This document shows positions 1-8,692 of a stretch of 64,000 nt of DNA, one piece after another. The notes beneath the pieces were generated by a model that ran no database searches, was not told the DNA's origin, and worked only from the letters and a program-made list of their open reading frames with translations. The position numbers and the translations under genes are program-made. The stretch's first letter is position 1. Every line of letters begins with the position of its first letter. This DNA comes from Hippophae tibetana (lineage: Eukaryota; Streptophyta; Magnoliopsida; Rosales; Elaeagnaceae): assembly GCA_037013495.1 (NCBI GenBank), contig CM072811.1, positions 41,555,452 to 41,619,451 on the forward strand, read 5' to 3'.

Positions 1-109
1 TTACATTTCTTCTTACAATTTCCACGTCATAAGACTAAGATCAAAATATGCAACTAAAAAGCAAAAGCAAAAAGAAAAAAAAAGTACTTGCATAAAAATT
101 GAGAAAGTT

Positions 110-2467
110 TTATTCTGTAGGAAAAGAAAGTGTGGTACTGGAATAGCTAACTAGAAAGCTTTCCTCACAAAGAGCAAGTGCTTTTTCCAAATTAGCTACA
201 ATTTCAGATATATTAGGCCTTTCTTTCCCCTCTAAATTCACACAATGTATGGCAGTATAACCCAAAAGCTCAATAGCCTCCAACTCATTAGCTTCTGGTT
301 TCCCTACCCTTTTGTCCAAAATACTATTCAGCTTCCCTTGTGATAAAAAAGGCTCTGCATATTCTACTAGGCTTATTGGATCCATGTCCTGCTCTTCACT
401 CTTGAATACAGCTCTTTTCCCAGTCAAAAGCTCTAAGAATACAACACCTAACCCATATACATCACTTTTTGTTGTTAAAACACTTAATACGTAGTACTCT
501 GGATCTATATACCCAACTGTCCCAACAGCCTTCATTGTCATTACTTGTTCTTTGTTTGATTCTGACCCAATTAATGATAAACCAAAATCAGAAACTCTAG
601 CTGTCCAATTTGAATCCAATAGTATATTTGAGGACTTAATGTCTCTATGAATTATAGGTGGCACTGCATAATTGTGAAGATAATCAATTCCTCTAGCAGC
701 ATCCAATGCAATTCTAATCCTCATTTTCCAACAATTCAAAATGCTGCTACTTTTCTCAATGTTTTGCTTGTTATGTAAATGATCATAAAGTGCCCCATTG
801 CTCATGTATTCATAAACCAAAAGTCTCTCATTTTCTTCTTCACAAAATCCCACTAAAGCTACTAAGTGCTTGTGGTGAAGCCTAGTTAACAAAGATATTT
901 CCGAATCAAAAGCACTTTCATTTTCTTGAAATTTCTTTCTCTTGTTGGTATATACTTCCCTCTTTATAGCTACTTCTCTACCATCCAAAAGCTTGCCTTT
1001 ATAAACAATCCCAAAACTACCAGAACCAATCTTGTTTTTTAAAGAGAAATTGTTTGTAGCAATAGCAAGTTCTGGTAAGACAAATGTCTCTGCCTTGTCA
1101 GCATATTTTGAAGATGACCCGCTTCTACGACTCCTTATTGTCCCAAAGCTTTGTCTTCTAGTAGAAAGTGACACTGAAGCTACATCCATAGCAGGCTCAG
1201 GAATTGAAGGTCCTTCAAAAGAATCTGTCTTTTTGCTCCATGAATCAAAAATCTTAGTCCATAAGCAGAAAACAATACTGCATAATCCTATAAATCCCCC
1301 AACTGATCCAACTATCAAAAACACCAAGAAAAGATTGTTCTTGGATTTTGATGAATCTTGTGTTGGTATAACACTTGGAAGCAATGGAACAGCAAGTGGG
1401 TTTTCAATCCTGCAAGATTTACATATATTATTCTTATTATCATGACAGAGAATTTCGGAATCTGGATATGTACCACAACTACTACATGAAGATTTAACAC
1501 ATGGACCTGGAATTATCATACCAAGAGGAACATAATTTTTTCTATTAGACCAACCAGGTCCCCAACAAATCATTGATAAATTACTTGTTGTTAAACCACA
1601 AACAAAATCTAAACTTGATGTGATCAATTCAAATGACACATTTTTAATAGCTTCAGTATAATAGCTTTGAAATCTGAATCTTCCACCCCAACATAAAAGC
1701 AACCCATTTCTTCTCCTAATAGCACAAGTAAAATCTGCTCCTAAAGCTAGCCCAGAAAATTCAAAAGCAGAACTTGAAGGTACTTCTAATTGCCCAGAAT
1801 CATTTTTCCCATTACAGATCAAAATCCCAAACATTGTCAACCCACAAGCATGAGAATCTCCAGCAACTAAACTTGACATTTGAATATTCTCAAACCCAGA
1901 TTGAATCTCAGTTCCTACAATGTTCTGACCCCAACAAAAAACTCTCCCACCATCTTTCAAAATCCCACAAGAAAACCCAATTCCAGATGTAATGGATTGA
2001 AACTTCAGAGCTTGTTCAGGTGAAGAAAAAAGAAAGCCTTTTTCATATCCTCCTCTCCAACACCTGACTTTGTCAGTATCAATCTCTCTTGCACAAACTT
2101 GAACATCACCAACTGAAACATCAGCCAATCTAACTGTTTTGGAATGATAAATACGTTTGGGTTGAAAGTTCAAATTAGAATCAGATGAAGTAGTATCCCA
2201 ACAATGGAGGCTGAGTCCATTAGACCTGAGGCCACAGAAGAACCATTGGCCACCAGAGATGGATTGAAATGAGAAATTGGGTTGAACTGAAATGATTTGG
2301 TTGTTTTGGTAGCATTGTATGTTCTGAGTGGATTGACCTGCTAAAATGCCACATAAAGTAGAGGTTCCATAGATGGCTGCAAATGTAGAGGCTGAACCAA
2401 GGCCTCTGACCACTTGCAGAAGAGAAAAGAATATGAAGGTTATGATTGAAAAGGTTATAATTTTCAT
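110..2467 (-). CDS. CCR3: CRINKLY4-related receptor-like kinase, CCR3-like (intact, intronless)
   Basis: A 785-residue single-exon protein. Seen: a hydrophobic signal peptide at about 1-22; an extracellular region with repeated Cys/Trp-containing segments at about 30-310 (CWD, CWR, CWG, CWGG, CWGP), the signature of the CRINKLY4 RCC1-like propeller; a short Cys cluster at 323-352; one membrane segment at about 379-401; a basic juxtamembrane stretch; and a kinase domain at about 475-765. Kinase landmarks are present: GSGSFG loop at 481-486, VAIK lysine 502, HRDIKSSN at 607-614 with catalytic Asp609, DFG at 627-629 and GTVGYIDPEYY in the activation segment, so it should be active. Family knowledge: CR4/CCR proteins are plasma-membrane Ser/Thr receptor kinases, and CCR members are intronless. 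The N-terminal GSAST segment and kinase C-lobe resemble CCR3 more than CCR4 from memory. The start is the only Met before the signal peptide. The exact paralogue is an inference. Confidence 0.9.
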   Translation of the reverse strand: MKIITFSIITFIFFSLLQVVRGLGSASTFAAIYGTSTLCGILAGQSTQNIQCYQNNQIISVQPNFSFQSISGGQWFFCGLRSNGLSLHCWDTTSSDSNLNFQPKRIYHSKTVRLADVSVGDVQVCAREIDTDKVRCWRGGYEKGFLFSSPEQALKFQSITSGIGFSCGILKDGGRVFCWGQNIVGTEIQSGFENIQMSSLVAGDSHACGLTMFGILICNGKNDSGQLEVPSSSAFEFSGLALGADFTCAIRRRNGLLLCWGGRFRFQSYYTEAIKNVSFELITSSLDFVCGLTTSNLSMICWGPGWSNRKNYVPLGMIIPGPCVKSSCSSCGTYPDSEILCHDNKNNICKSCRIENPLAVPLLPSVIPTQDSSKSKNNLFLVFLIVGSVGGFIGLCSIVFCLWTKIFDSWSKKTDSFEGPSIPEPAMDVASVSLSTRRQSFGTIRSRRSGSSSKYADKAETFVLPELAIATNNFSLKNKIGSGSFGIVYKGKLLDGREVAIKREVYTNKRKKFQENESAFDSEISLLTRLHHKHLVALVGFCEEENERLLVYEYMSNGALYDHLHNKQNIEKSSSILNCWKMRIRIALDAARGIDYLHNYAVPPIIHRDIKSSNILLDSNWTARVSDFGLSLIGSESNKEQVMTMKAVGTVGYIDPEYYVLSVLTTKSDVYGLGVVFLELLTGKRAVFKSEEQDMDPISLVEYAEPFLSQGKLNSILDKRVGKPEANELEAIELLGYTAIHCVNLEGKERPNISEIVANLEKALALCEESFLVSYSSTTLSFPTE

Positions 2468-2570
2468 TTACAGAAAATTATGTTGTGAGATCATGTATAT
2501 TGGAAGTTTCTGACTTTGTTCGTCTTCTTCATTTGAGAGAGCTGGAAAAGTATGAAGAAGACATGAACAA

Positions 2571-2600
2571 AATAATAATAATAATAATAATAAATAAATA
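2571..2600. repeat. (AAT)n microsatellite in the kinase 5' leader
   Basis: About ten AAT units, ending in AAAT units, lie roughly 100 bp upstream of the kinase start codon, between the TATA candidate and the ATG. Confidence 0.85.
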
Positions 2601-2655
2601 AGGAAAAAGTTATCGAAAAGAGAGTAAGAGGGAGTATTGACTAAAATTGAATTGC

Positions 2656-2669
2656 GTTATATATATATT
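2656..2669 (-). promoter_or_regulatory. Candidate TATA box of the CCR3-like gene
   Basis: On the minus strand a TATATATATAA-type run lies about 190 bp upstream of the kinase start codon, leaving a plausible 5' leader of about 150 nt. AT-rich surroundings make chance matches common. Confidence 0.4.
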
Positions 2670-2670
2670 A

Positions 2671-4107
2671 CAAAATGTCACATGCTAGAAGTAACCAGGA
2701 TTTTTGCTTGGGCCACAATGTAAACCAAAGAAGTAGTAAAGATTTTCTTTTTCAAGGGTTTCGTGTGAGCAATAATAGTGAAAATAGACATTTTTATCGA
2801 TAAGCCATTACAAAATAATAGAGTTTTACTGTCTAAAAATATCATAATAGAAGCTGTAATTGTTTGTAAATTACAATGCTTTTTAAACACTAAATCATTG
2901 AAATACGTGTTAATTGTTTATTATTTTTTACTAATTTAAATAAAAAATTAAATCTCAAATTTAGTGAAAATAAAATAACATAACTTATTATTTATGCAAA
3001 GTAAAAAAAAAGATTTTAGGCCAATAATGTTACGCATTGTTTGTCTATTATTTTGTTGTTAATTTAAATAAAAATCAAACTTAAATATTGAGCTATAGTT
3101 AAATAAAATGAAATAGGTTAGTATCTATAAAAAATATATTAAAAGGATTCAAATATTATAAACTATAAACTATAATCAATAAACATGTAAAAGTTTCATT
3201 TCATATAAGAAAAAATACAACTACTCGTGTAAAATGGTAATATTAGAATATGGAAACCCTAATCACTTAAAAAAAAGTTTTCAAGAAGTTAATTTATTTT
3301 CGTTAGCAAAGAATCTTCTTAGAAAGGGTTTTGTTTTATTATATTTCACTTCTTTTTGTTAGTTATTTTTGAATAAAAATACATATTTATATTGTTTCTT
3401 TATCTATATCTAAGGTGATTTTTTCTCATCTAAAATTTATATAGGAAGATTTATATCATGTAAGCATGTCAAGTTTGTGTTTTCTTGTCAATCTAAATCT
3501 TTATTTAAATATGTAATGTCAAAGATAATGAAGATTATAATATATTATTAAGATTTTTTTTGAATAACAATTAAGATATTAGTTGAAGCATCTAAATAGT
3601 CAATTAAATAACCTTACAATATAATAAAAGATAAGTTCAAGATTTTCTGAGTGTATTTAAGAATATTTTTAGTTTTGGTTTAATAATTTTGATTGTTAAT
3701 GTATTTAGATGGATGATTTCTTATCAATATTGTGTATTTTAATCTTTAATAAAACTCTATTTTCTCAAAAGGATTTCAAAGATTAATTTTAAAAATGATA
3801 CTCAAGTCTTATACTTATTTTAAAATGAATACTGTGAAAATTATATACTTATTTTAAAAGTAATACTTAAATCCTATATTTATTTTTTTATAACAGTATA
3901 GTACTATTGTTATGAAAATGTTGCTACATAATGATAGATAATTAATTTTTTATTTTTTCTTCAATTTTTTCAATTATATTTTATTAAGTTATAACAATTT
4001 ATATCTAGTGTTATTGAAAAAACTAAAAAAAATTATATGTATTTTTATATGATCATTTTTTCATAACAATATAACAAAACTATTACAAATATAAGGACAA
4101 AACTTAA
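2671..4107. other. AT-rich intergenic DNA
   Basis: No coding region recognised. The stretch around 3780-4090 (short AT-rich sentences such as ATACTTATTTTAAAA repeated) looks like decayed dispersed repeat, with a loosely similar patch near 34800-35130. Confidence 0.5.
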
Positions 4108-5385
4108 GGTGGCGTTTGGTTCGTGGAATGGAATCGGAATCGGAATGGAATGGAATGAAAAGAAAACAATTTTGTTTGGTTTGACCATTGGAATCAAGCT
4201 CAGAATCAGGATTATAGTGTTTGGTTTGCCACTGGAATGGAATGAAAAAAGCTGTAAATGACCTTAATACCCCTACATGCTGTAAAGTTCAAATAATGTC
4301 ATTTAATTACTATTTTTTCGTCAGAAAAAATACATTATTGAAATCATTATTTTTCTAAATAAGTATTACTTAATTAAAAAGAAATATATTATTAAAATTA
4401 TTATTTTTCTAAATAGGGTTTAGGGTTTTGAGGTTTGGGATGTGTGATTTAGGGTTTAGGGATTTAGGATTTGGGTTATATTTGTAGGTTAAGGTTTAGA
4501 GTTAAAATTATTATTTTTCTAAAAATAGTTTAGGGTTTTAGAATTTTGGATTTAGGGTTTAGGGTTTAGGGTTTTAGGGTTTTAAGGTTTAAGGTTTAGG
4601 GTTTATGGTTTTAGGATTTGGAATTTGGGGTTTAGGGTTTTGGGATTTATGTTTTAGGGTTTTGGGATTTATGTTTTAAGGTTTAGGGTTTAGGGTTTAG
4701 AGATTTGGAGATTTGGGGTTTAGGGTTTTAGGGTTTAGGGATTTGTGGTTTTAGGATTTGGAATTTGGGGTTTAGGGTTTAGGGTTTTGGGATTTATGTT
4801 TTAGGGTTTTGGGATTTATGTTTTAAGGTTTAGGGTTTAGGGTTTAGGTTTTAGGGTTTAGGGATTTGGGATTTGGGGTTTATGGTTTAGGGATTTGAGG
4901 TTTGGGGATTTGGGGTTTAGGATTTAGGGTTTTAGGATTTGGAATTTGGGATTTAGGGTTTAGGGTTTAGGGATTTGGAATTTATGTTTTAGGGTTTTGG
5001 GATTTATGTTTTAAGGTTTAGGGTTTAGGGATTTGAGGTTTAGGGTTTAAGGTTTTAGGATTTTAAGATTTGGATTTAGGGTTTTGAAATTTTGGGTTTA
5101 GGGTTTAGGGTTTTGAAATTTTGGGTTTAGGGTTTAGGGTTTTGGAATTTTGGGTTTAAGAATTTGGGATTTGAATTTAAGGTTATATTTTAGGTGAGGG
5201 TAAAATTGGAAAAAAAAAGTTTAGATGGGAATGGAATAATGATTACCAAAGGTGGGAGAAGGAATTGTGATTCCTTCTCTTTTAGTAATCAGATTCCATT
5301 CCGCCCTCCATTCCGTCCAACCAAACACACAAAATGGATGGAATCAATTCTGATTCCATTCCATTCCCCCCAACCAAACGTGGGG
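4108..5385. mobile_element. Harbinger/Tourist-like non-autonomous element
   Basis: The left end (GGTGGCGTTTGGTTCGTGG) and the reverse complement of the right end (CCCCACGTTTGGTTGGGGG) form imperfect terminal inverted repeats that continue into GGAATGGAATGGAAT-type sequence. The G-rich end followed by GTTTGG is typical of Tourist/PIF-Harbinger MITEs. A TAA trinucleotide flanks both ends (4105-4107 and 5386-5388), the target duplication size and sequence expected for that superfamily. No transposase is present. The interior is mostly degenerate telomere-like repeat. The superfamily call rests on ends and target site only. Confidence 0.7.
4418..5170 (+). repeat. Degenerate telomere-like (TTTAGGG)n interstitial array
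   Basis: About 750 bp built from variants of TTTAGGG, such as TTTAGGGTTTAGGG, TTTTAGGATTTGGAA and TTTGGGGTTTAGG, on the plus strand, with larger repeated blocks (for example GGGATTTATGTTTTA several times). It lies wholly inside the Harbinger-like element. Confidence 0.9.
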
Positions 5386-5504
5386 TAAGTGTCAAATTTG
5401 CAAAAAGTAATGGTCCTATGGTATTTTTTTTCTTTCCAAAAATCATGAGGCTTGTGATACTTAATGTAATAATTATGGGACTAAACCATTTAAATTAAAT
5501 AATT

Positions 5505-5747
5505 ATGAGATATTTAGTGTTTAACTTCTTACACCTAAATGTGATTGCTAAGAATGCTAGTGGTGACTTAATTGGGACAACGCTTCAATTTGTCAAAGGT
5601 TTAATGTCTTCCTTATGTGCTAAATTACAAACCTTAGCTCCAGTTGTTAAGTTTGATGTGAAAAATAATTGGATGAAAATTTGTTTTGAGTCTAATTGTT
5701 TGCAGGTCATTTGGTTAATTAATCAGTAGGATATTTGTTTAGCTTAT
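5505..5747 (+). pseudogene. RNase H-like (RVT_3-type) domain fragment, 5' part
   Basis: The reading frame resembles the plant RNase H-like domain found in LINE ORF2 proteins and in stand-alone plant genes: a segment like VIAKNASGDLIGTT, then an alpha-helical stretch, then CFESNCLQVIWLINQ, matching the family pattern E-S-D-x-L-x-x-V-x-x-I-N (Asp replaced by Asn here). A TAG stop follows INQ, but the same frame stays readable to the copia insertion point and resumes at 8645 beyond the element. It may be a host gene remnant or the tail of a LINE. Confidence 0.55.
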
Positions 5748-6196
5748 TGTTATATATTGCTCCTTAGTGAGCAAATTAGAAAAGTCTCACATTGGTTAGG
5801 AATGAAGATGAGTGTTAGATTTAGGGCTATAAATAAAGCCCTCCTTCACCATTTGTAAACATCTCAAAATTTATAAATCTTTCCCTCTTTTGTAAGGGTA
5901 ATTGATAGCTCAATTTTGCCCAATTAGTTGTAATTTTGGAGTTCATCTATTTGGAGATAGTGGAAGTGGTCAACGACGCCCGATGACCTAGGTAACATTT
6001 ATACCGAACCTCGTTAAATTTCTGGTGTTATTATTTTTCTGCTCAAATATTTCTGTTTTAATATCTGTTTTAGTTTATTTTAGCATTATATTTCCAATAG
6101 CATTATTTTGTCGGATTAGTTTGAGTTCTATTCATTTAAATCATAAGTAAATAGTAACTACTTAGAATAGAGAAAATATACCCGATTTTCCCAACA
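5748..6196 (+). repeat. 5' LTR of copia A
   Basis: Starts TGTTATATATTGC and ends CCCAACA; a promoter-like CTATAAATAAA lies near 5829. It pairs with 8195-8644 and differs by scattered substitutions, suggesting moderately recent insertion. Confidence 0.93.
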
Positions 6197-6198
6197 AT

Positions 6199-6208
6199 TG
6201 GTATCAGA
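6199..6208 (+). promoter_or_regulatory. Primer binding site of copia A
   Basis: TGGTATCAGA two bases after the LTR matches the complement of the initiator methionine tRNA 3' end used by most plant copia elements. Confidence 0.85.
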
Positions 6209-6293
6209 TTCGAAGGTTTTCTACCTAGGAATTTGTTTGTATTCCGTTTGTTTTCTATTGGAATATAGTTACTAGTTGTTGTAATTTGAAGAA

Positions 6294-6966
6294 ATGGCGG
6301 AAGAAAAATTTCTTTTAAACAAAGGCCAGTCATCCACGTCAAGCAGAACTATGGTGATGAATGCAAGGTTTGAGGTGGAGAAGTTTGATGGAACCGATCA
6401 TTTCGGCATGTGGCAAGGCGAAGTTCTAGATGCTCTGTTTCAACAAGGTCTAGACATCGCCATTGAAGAAGAGAAACCAGATGGAACAGATGAAGTAGAG
6501 TGGAAAAATATCAACCGATTGGCATGTGATACAATCCGTTCGTGTCTCTCAAGAGAACAAAAGTACACGTTCATGAAGGAGACATCCACAAGTAAGTTGT
6601 GAAAGGCGTTGGAGAACAAGTTCATGAATAAATGGACAAAATCAACTCTATTTGAAGAAGAAGTTGTTCCGGTTTGAATACCTTCTAGGTACTACAATAA
6701 ACGACCACATTACTGCTTTTAATCAATTAGTAGTAGATTTGTTAAATATGGATGAAACTTTTAAAGATGAAGATTTAGCCTTGATGTTGTTAGCCTCCCT
6801 TCCTGATGAGTTTGATCATCTTATTACGAGCTTACTCATTGGGAAGGATAAAGTGTCTTTTGAGGAAGTTTGTACTGCTTTGTATAGTTATGAAATTAGA
6901 AAGAAAGATAAAAGAGAAAGCAGGAATGAAGCAGCAGAGGCATTGTCTGTAAGAGGACGTCCGTAA
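6294..6966 (+). pseudogene. copia A gag, frameshifted
   Basis: The first part (6294-6602, starting MAEEKFLLNKG) and second part (6652-6966, with NDHITAFNQLVVDL and ALMLLASLPDEF) are two halves of a Tnt1-like gag, which would form the capsid. A stop after TSTSKL and a frame change near 6640 separate them. The motif LLxSLPxxF is characteristic of copia gag (UBN2 family). Confidence 0.85.
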
Positions 6967-7023
6967 ACACAACAGAAAGGAAGGAGAGGTAGATCTCTAT
7001 CAAAAGGAAGACTTGGTAAAGAT

Positions 7024-7701
7024 GAATGTGCCTTTTGTCATGAGAAAGGCCATTGGAAAAAAAATTGTCCGAAGCTGCAAAAGAATGGAAAAACTGTGCA
7101 ATTTGATGCATGTGTAGCTGAAAGCAATTCAAATTCAGATTTTACATTGGTTGGTTTGTCAACAACATCTCATCCTGGTGATTGGATTTTTGATTTAGCA
7201 TGTATTTTTCATATGTCTCCTAACAAGGAGTGGTTCTTTAACTTTGAAGAACTAGACGGTGTAGTTGTTTTCATAGGTAATGATTATCCATGCAAAGTTT
7301 TGGGAATCGGCACAATTTGTTTGAAGAATCAAGATGGTTCAACCAAGGTCTTGACAGATGTTCATTATGTTCCAGATATGAAGAAGAATCTCATTGCTGT
7401 GGGAGTCTTAGAATCAAAAGGCTTCACTATGACCATACAAAATGAGGCATTGAAGGTTACTTCTAGAGCACTTGTGGCGATGAAAGGTGTTCGGAAGAAT
7501 AACTTGTACTACTACCTTGGTAGTACGGTTATTGGGACAACATCAGCAGTAGTTTCAGAGGAAGAAAGAGATTTAGAAACTACCAAGCTGTGGCATATGC
7601 GTTTGGGATATGCTGGTGAAAAAGCTTTGCAGATTCTAGTAAAGCAAGGCCAGTTAAAAGGTACGAAAACTGGAAAGTTGGAATTTTGTGAGCATTTGTA
7701 A
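7024..7701 (+). pseudogene. copia A nucleocapsid, protease and pre-integrase segment, truncated
   Basis: A CCHC zinc knuckle (CAFCHEKGHWKKNC at 7027-7068) is intact. The protease active-site region reads DWIFDLACIFHMSPN, where the usual D-S-G/A triad is altered to D-L-A. The GAG-pre-integrase motif LWHMRLGYAGEKALQIL follows, and the frame ends at EFCEHL where integrase should begin. Confidence 0.88.
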
Positions 7702-7739
7702 GCATCGGTCAACTATTGGTTATGTGTTTACTCTTGCTA

Positions 7740-8115
7740 GAGCATCAGTCAGTTGGAAGTCTACCTTGTAGTCCACAGTTGCTTTGTCTACTACAGAGGT
7801 AGAGTATATGGCAGTTATTAAGGCTGTGAAAGAAGCTATTTGGTTACGAGTTTTGCTTGAAGACTTGAGAGTTGGTCAAAAACATATTAAGGTGTTTTGT
7901 GATAGTCAGAGTTCTATTAATTTAGCAAAGAACCAAGTCTACCATGCACGTAGAAAACACACTGACGTTCGTTATCATTTCGTGCGAGAGATTATTGAAG
8001 AAGGTAGAGTACTAGTTTAGAAGATTAGTACGACAGAGAATCTCATAGATATGATAACCAAGGTGGTAACAACAATCAAGTTCAAACATTGTTTGGACTT
8101 GATTAACATCCTGCA
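7740..8115 (+). pseudogene. copia A RNase H C-terminal remnant
   Basis: Contains the hallmark copia RNase H motifs STTEVEYMAV, IWLRVLLEDL, VFCDSQSSINLAKN and HTDVRYHFVREII. It joins directly to the pre-integrase remnant, so integrase and reverse transcriptase have been lost by one internal deletion of several kilobases relative to a full element. In-frame stops (after WKSTL and RVLV) show that it is dead. Confidence 0.9.
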
Positions 8116-8194
8116 AATCTGAATTGGTACTGGCGTCACTGATCTAGTAATTGAAGAAATCATTTAAAATCACTAAGTTGCTAAGGTGGAGATT

Positions 8195-8644
8195 TGTTAT
8201 ATATTGCTCCTTAGTCAGCAAATTAGAAAAGTCTCATATTGGTTAGGAATGGAGATGGGTGTTGGATTTGGGGCTATAAATAAACCCCTTCTTCACCATT
8301 TGTAAACATCTCAAAATTTGTAAATTTTCCTCTCTTTTGTAAGGGTAATTGATTAGCTCAATTTTTCCCAATTAGTTGTAATTTTGGAGTTCATCCATTT
8401 GGAGATAGTGGAAATGGTCAATGACGCTCGAAGACCTAGGTAACATTTATATCGACCCTCATTAAATTTCAGGTGTTATTATTTTTCTGTTTTAATATTT
8501 ATGTTTCAATATCTGTTTTAGTTTATTTTAACATTATATTTTCAATAGCATTATTTTGTCGGGTTAATTTGAGTTCTATTCATTTAAATCATAAGTGAAT
8601 AGTAACTACTTAGAATAGAAAAAATATACCTGATTTTCTCAACA
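8195..8644 (+). repeat. 3' LTR of copia A
   Basis: Partner of the 5' LTR, preceded by the purine-rich tract AAGGTGGAGAT at about 8184-8194 and followed by target duplication CTTAT. Confidence 0.93.
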
Positions 8645-8692
8645 CTTATGAATATGTTTTGGTTGAGGAGATTTGGAGGTTGAGATAAGGTA
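8645..8692 (+). pseudogene. RNase H-like domain fragment, 3' part
   Basis: Beyond the copia target duplication the reading frame of the 5505-5747 fragment resumes as YEYVLVEEIWRLR before a stop, the expected last helix of the RNase H-like fold. This fixes the copia insertion as later than the domain. Confidence 0.5.

Larger units (their letters stand above)
5748..8644 (+). mobile_element. Ty1-copia LTR retrotransposon A, internally deleted
   Basis: Two near-identical LTRs of about 450 bp (TG...CA ends) bound a short interior, giving a 2.9 kb element with a perfect 5 bp target duplication CTTAT (5743-5747 and 8645-8649). The interior holds gag, a zinc knuckle, the protease region, the GAG-pre-integrase segment and then the RNase H tail. 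Most of integrase and reverse transcriptase is missing, so it would depend on proteins from relatives. A methionine initiator tRNA-type primer site follows the 5' LTR and a purine-rich tract precedes the 3' LTR. Confidence 0.95.

Noticed and set aside
4418..5170. A true chromosome end
   Set aside because: Repeats are degenerate, of mixed unit length and enclosed by transposon ends with sequence continuing on both sides; this is interstitial.
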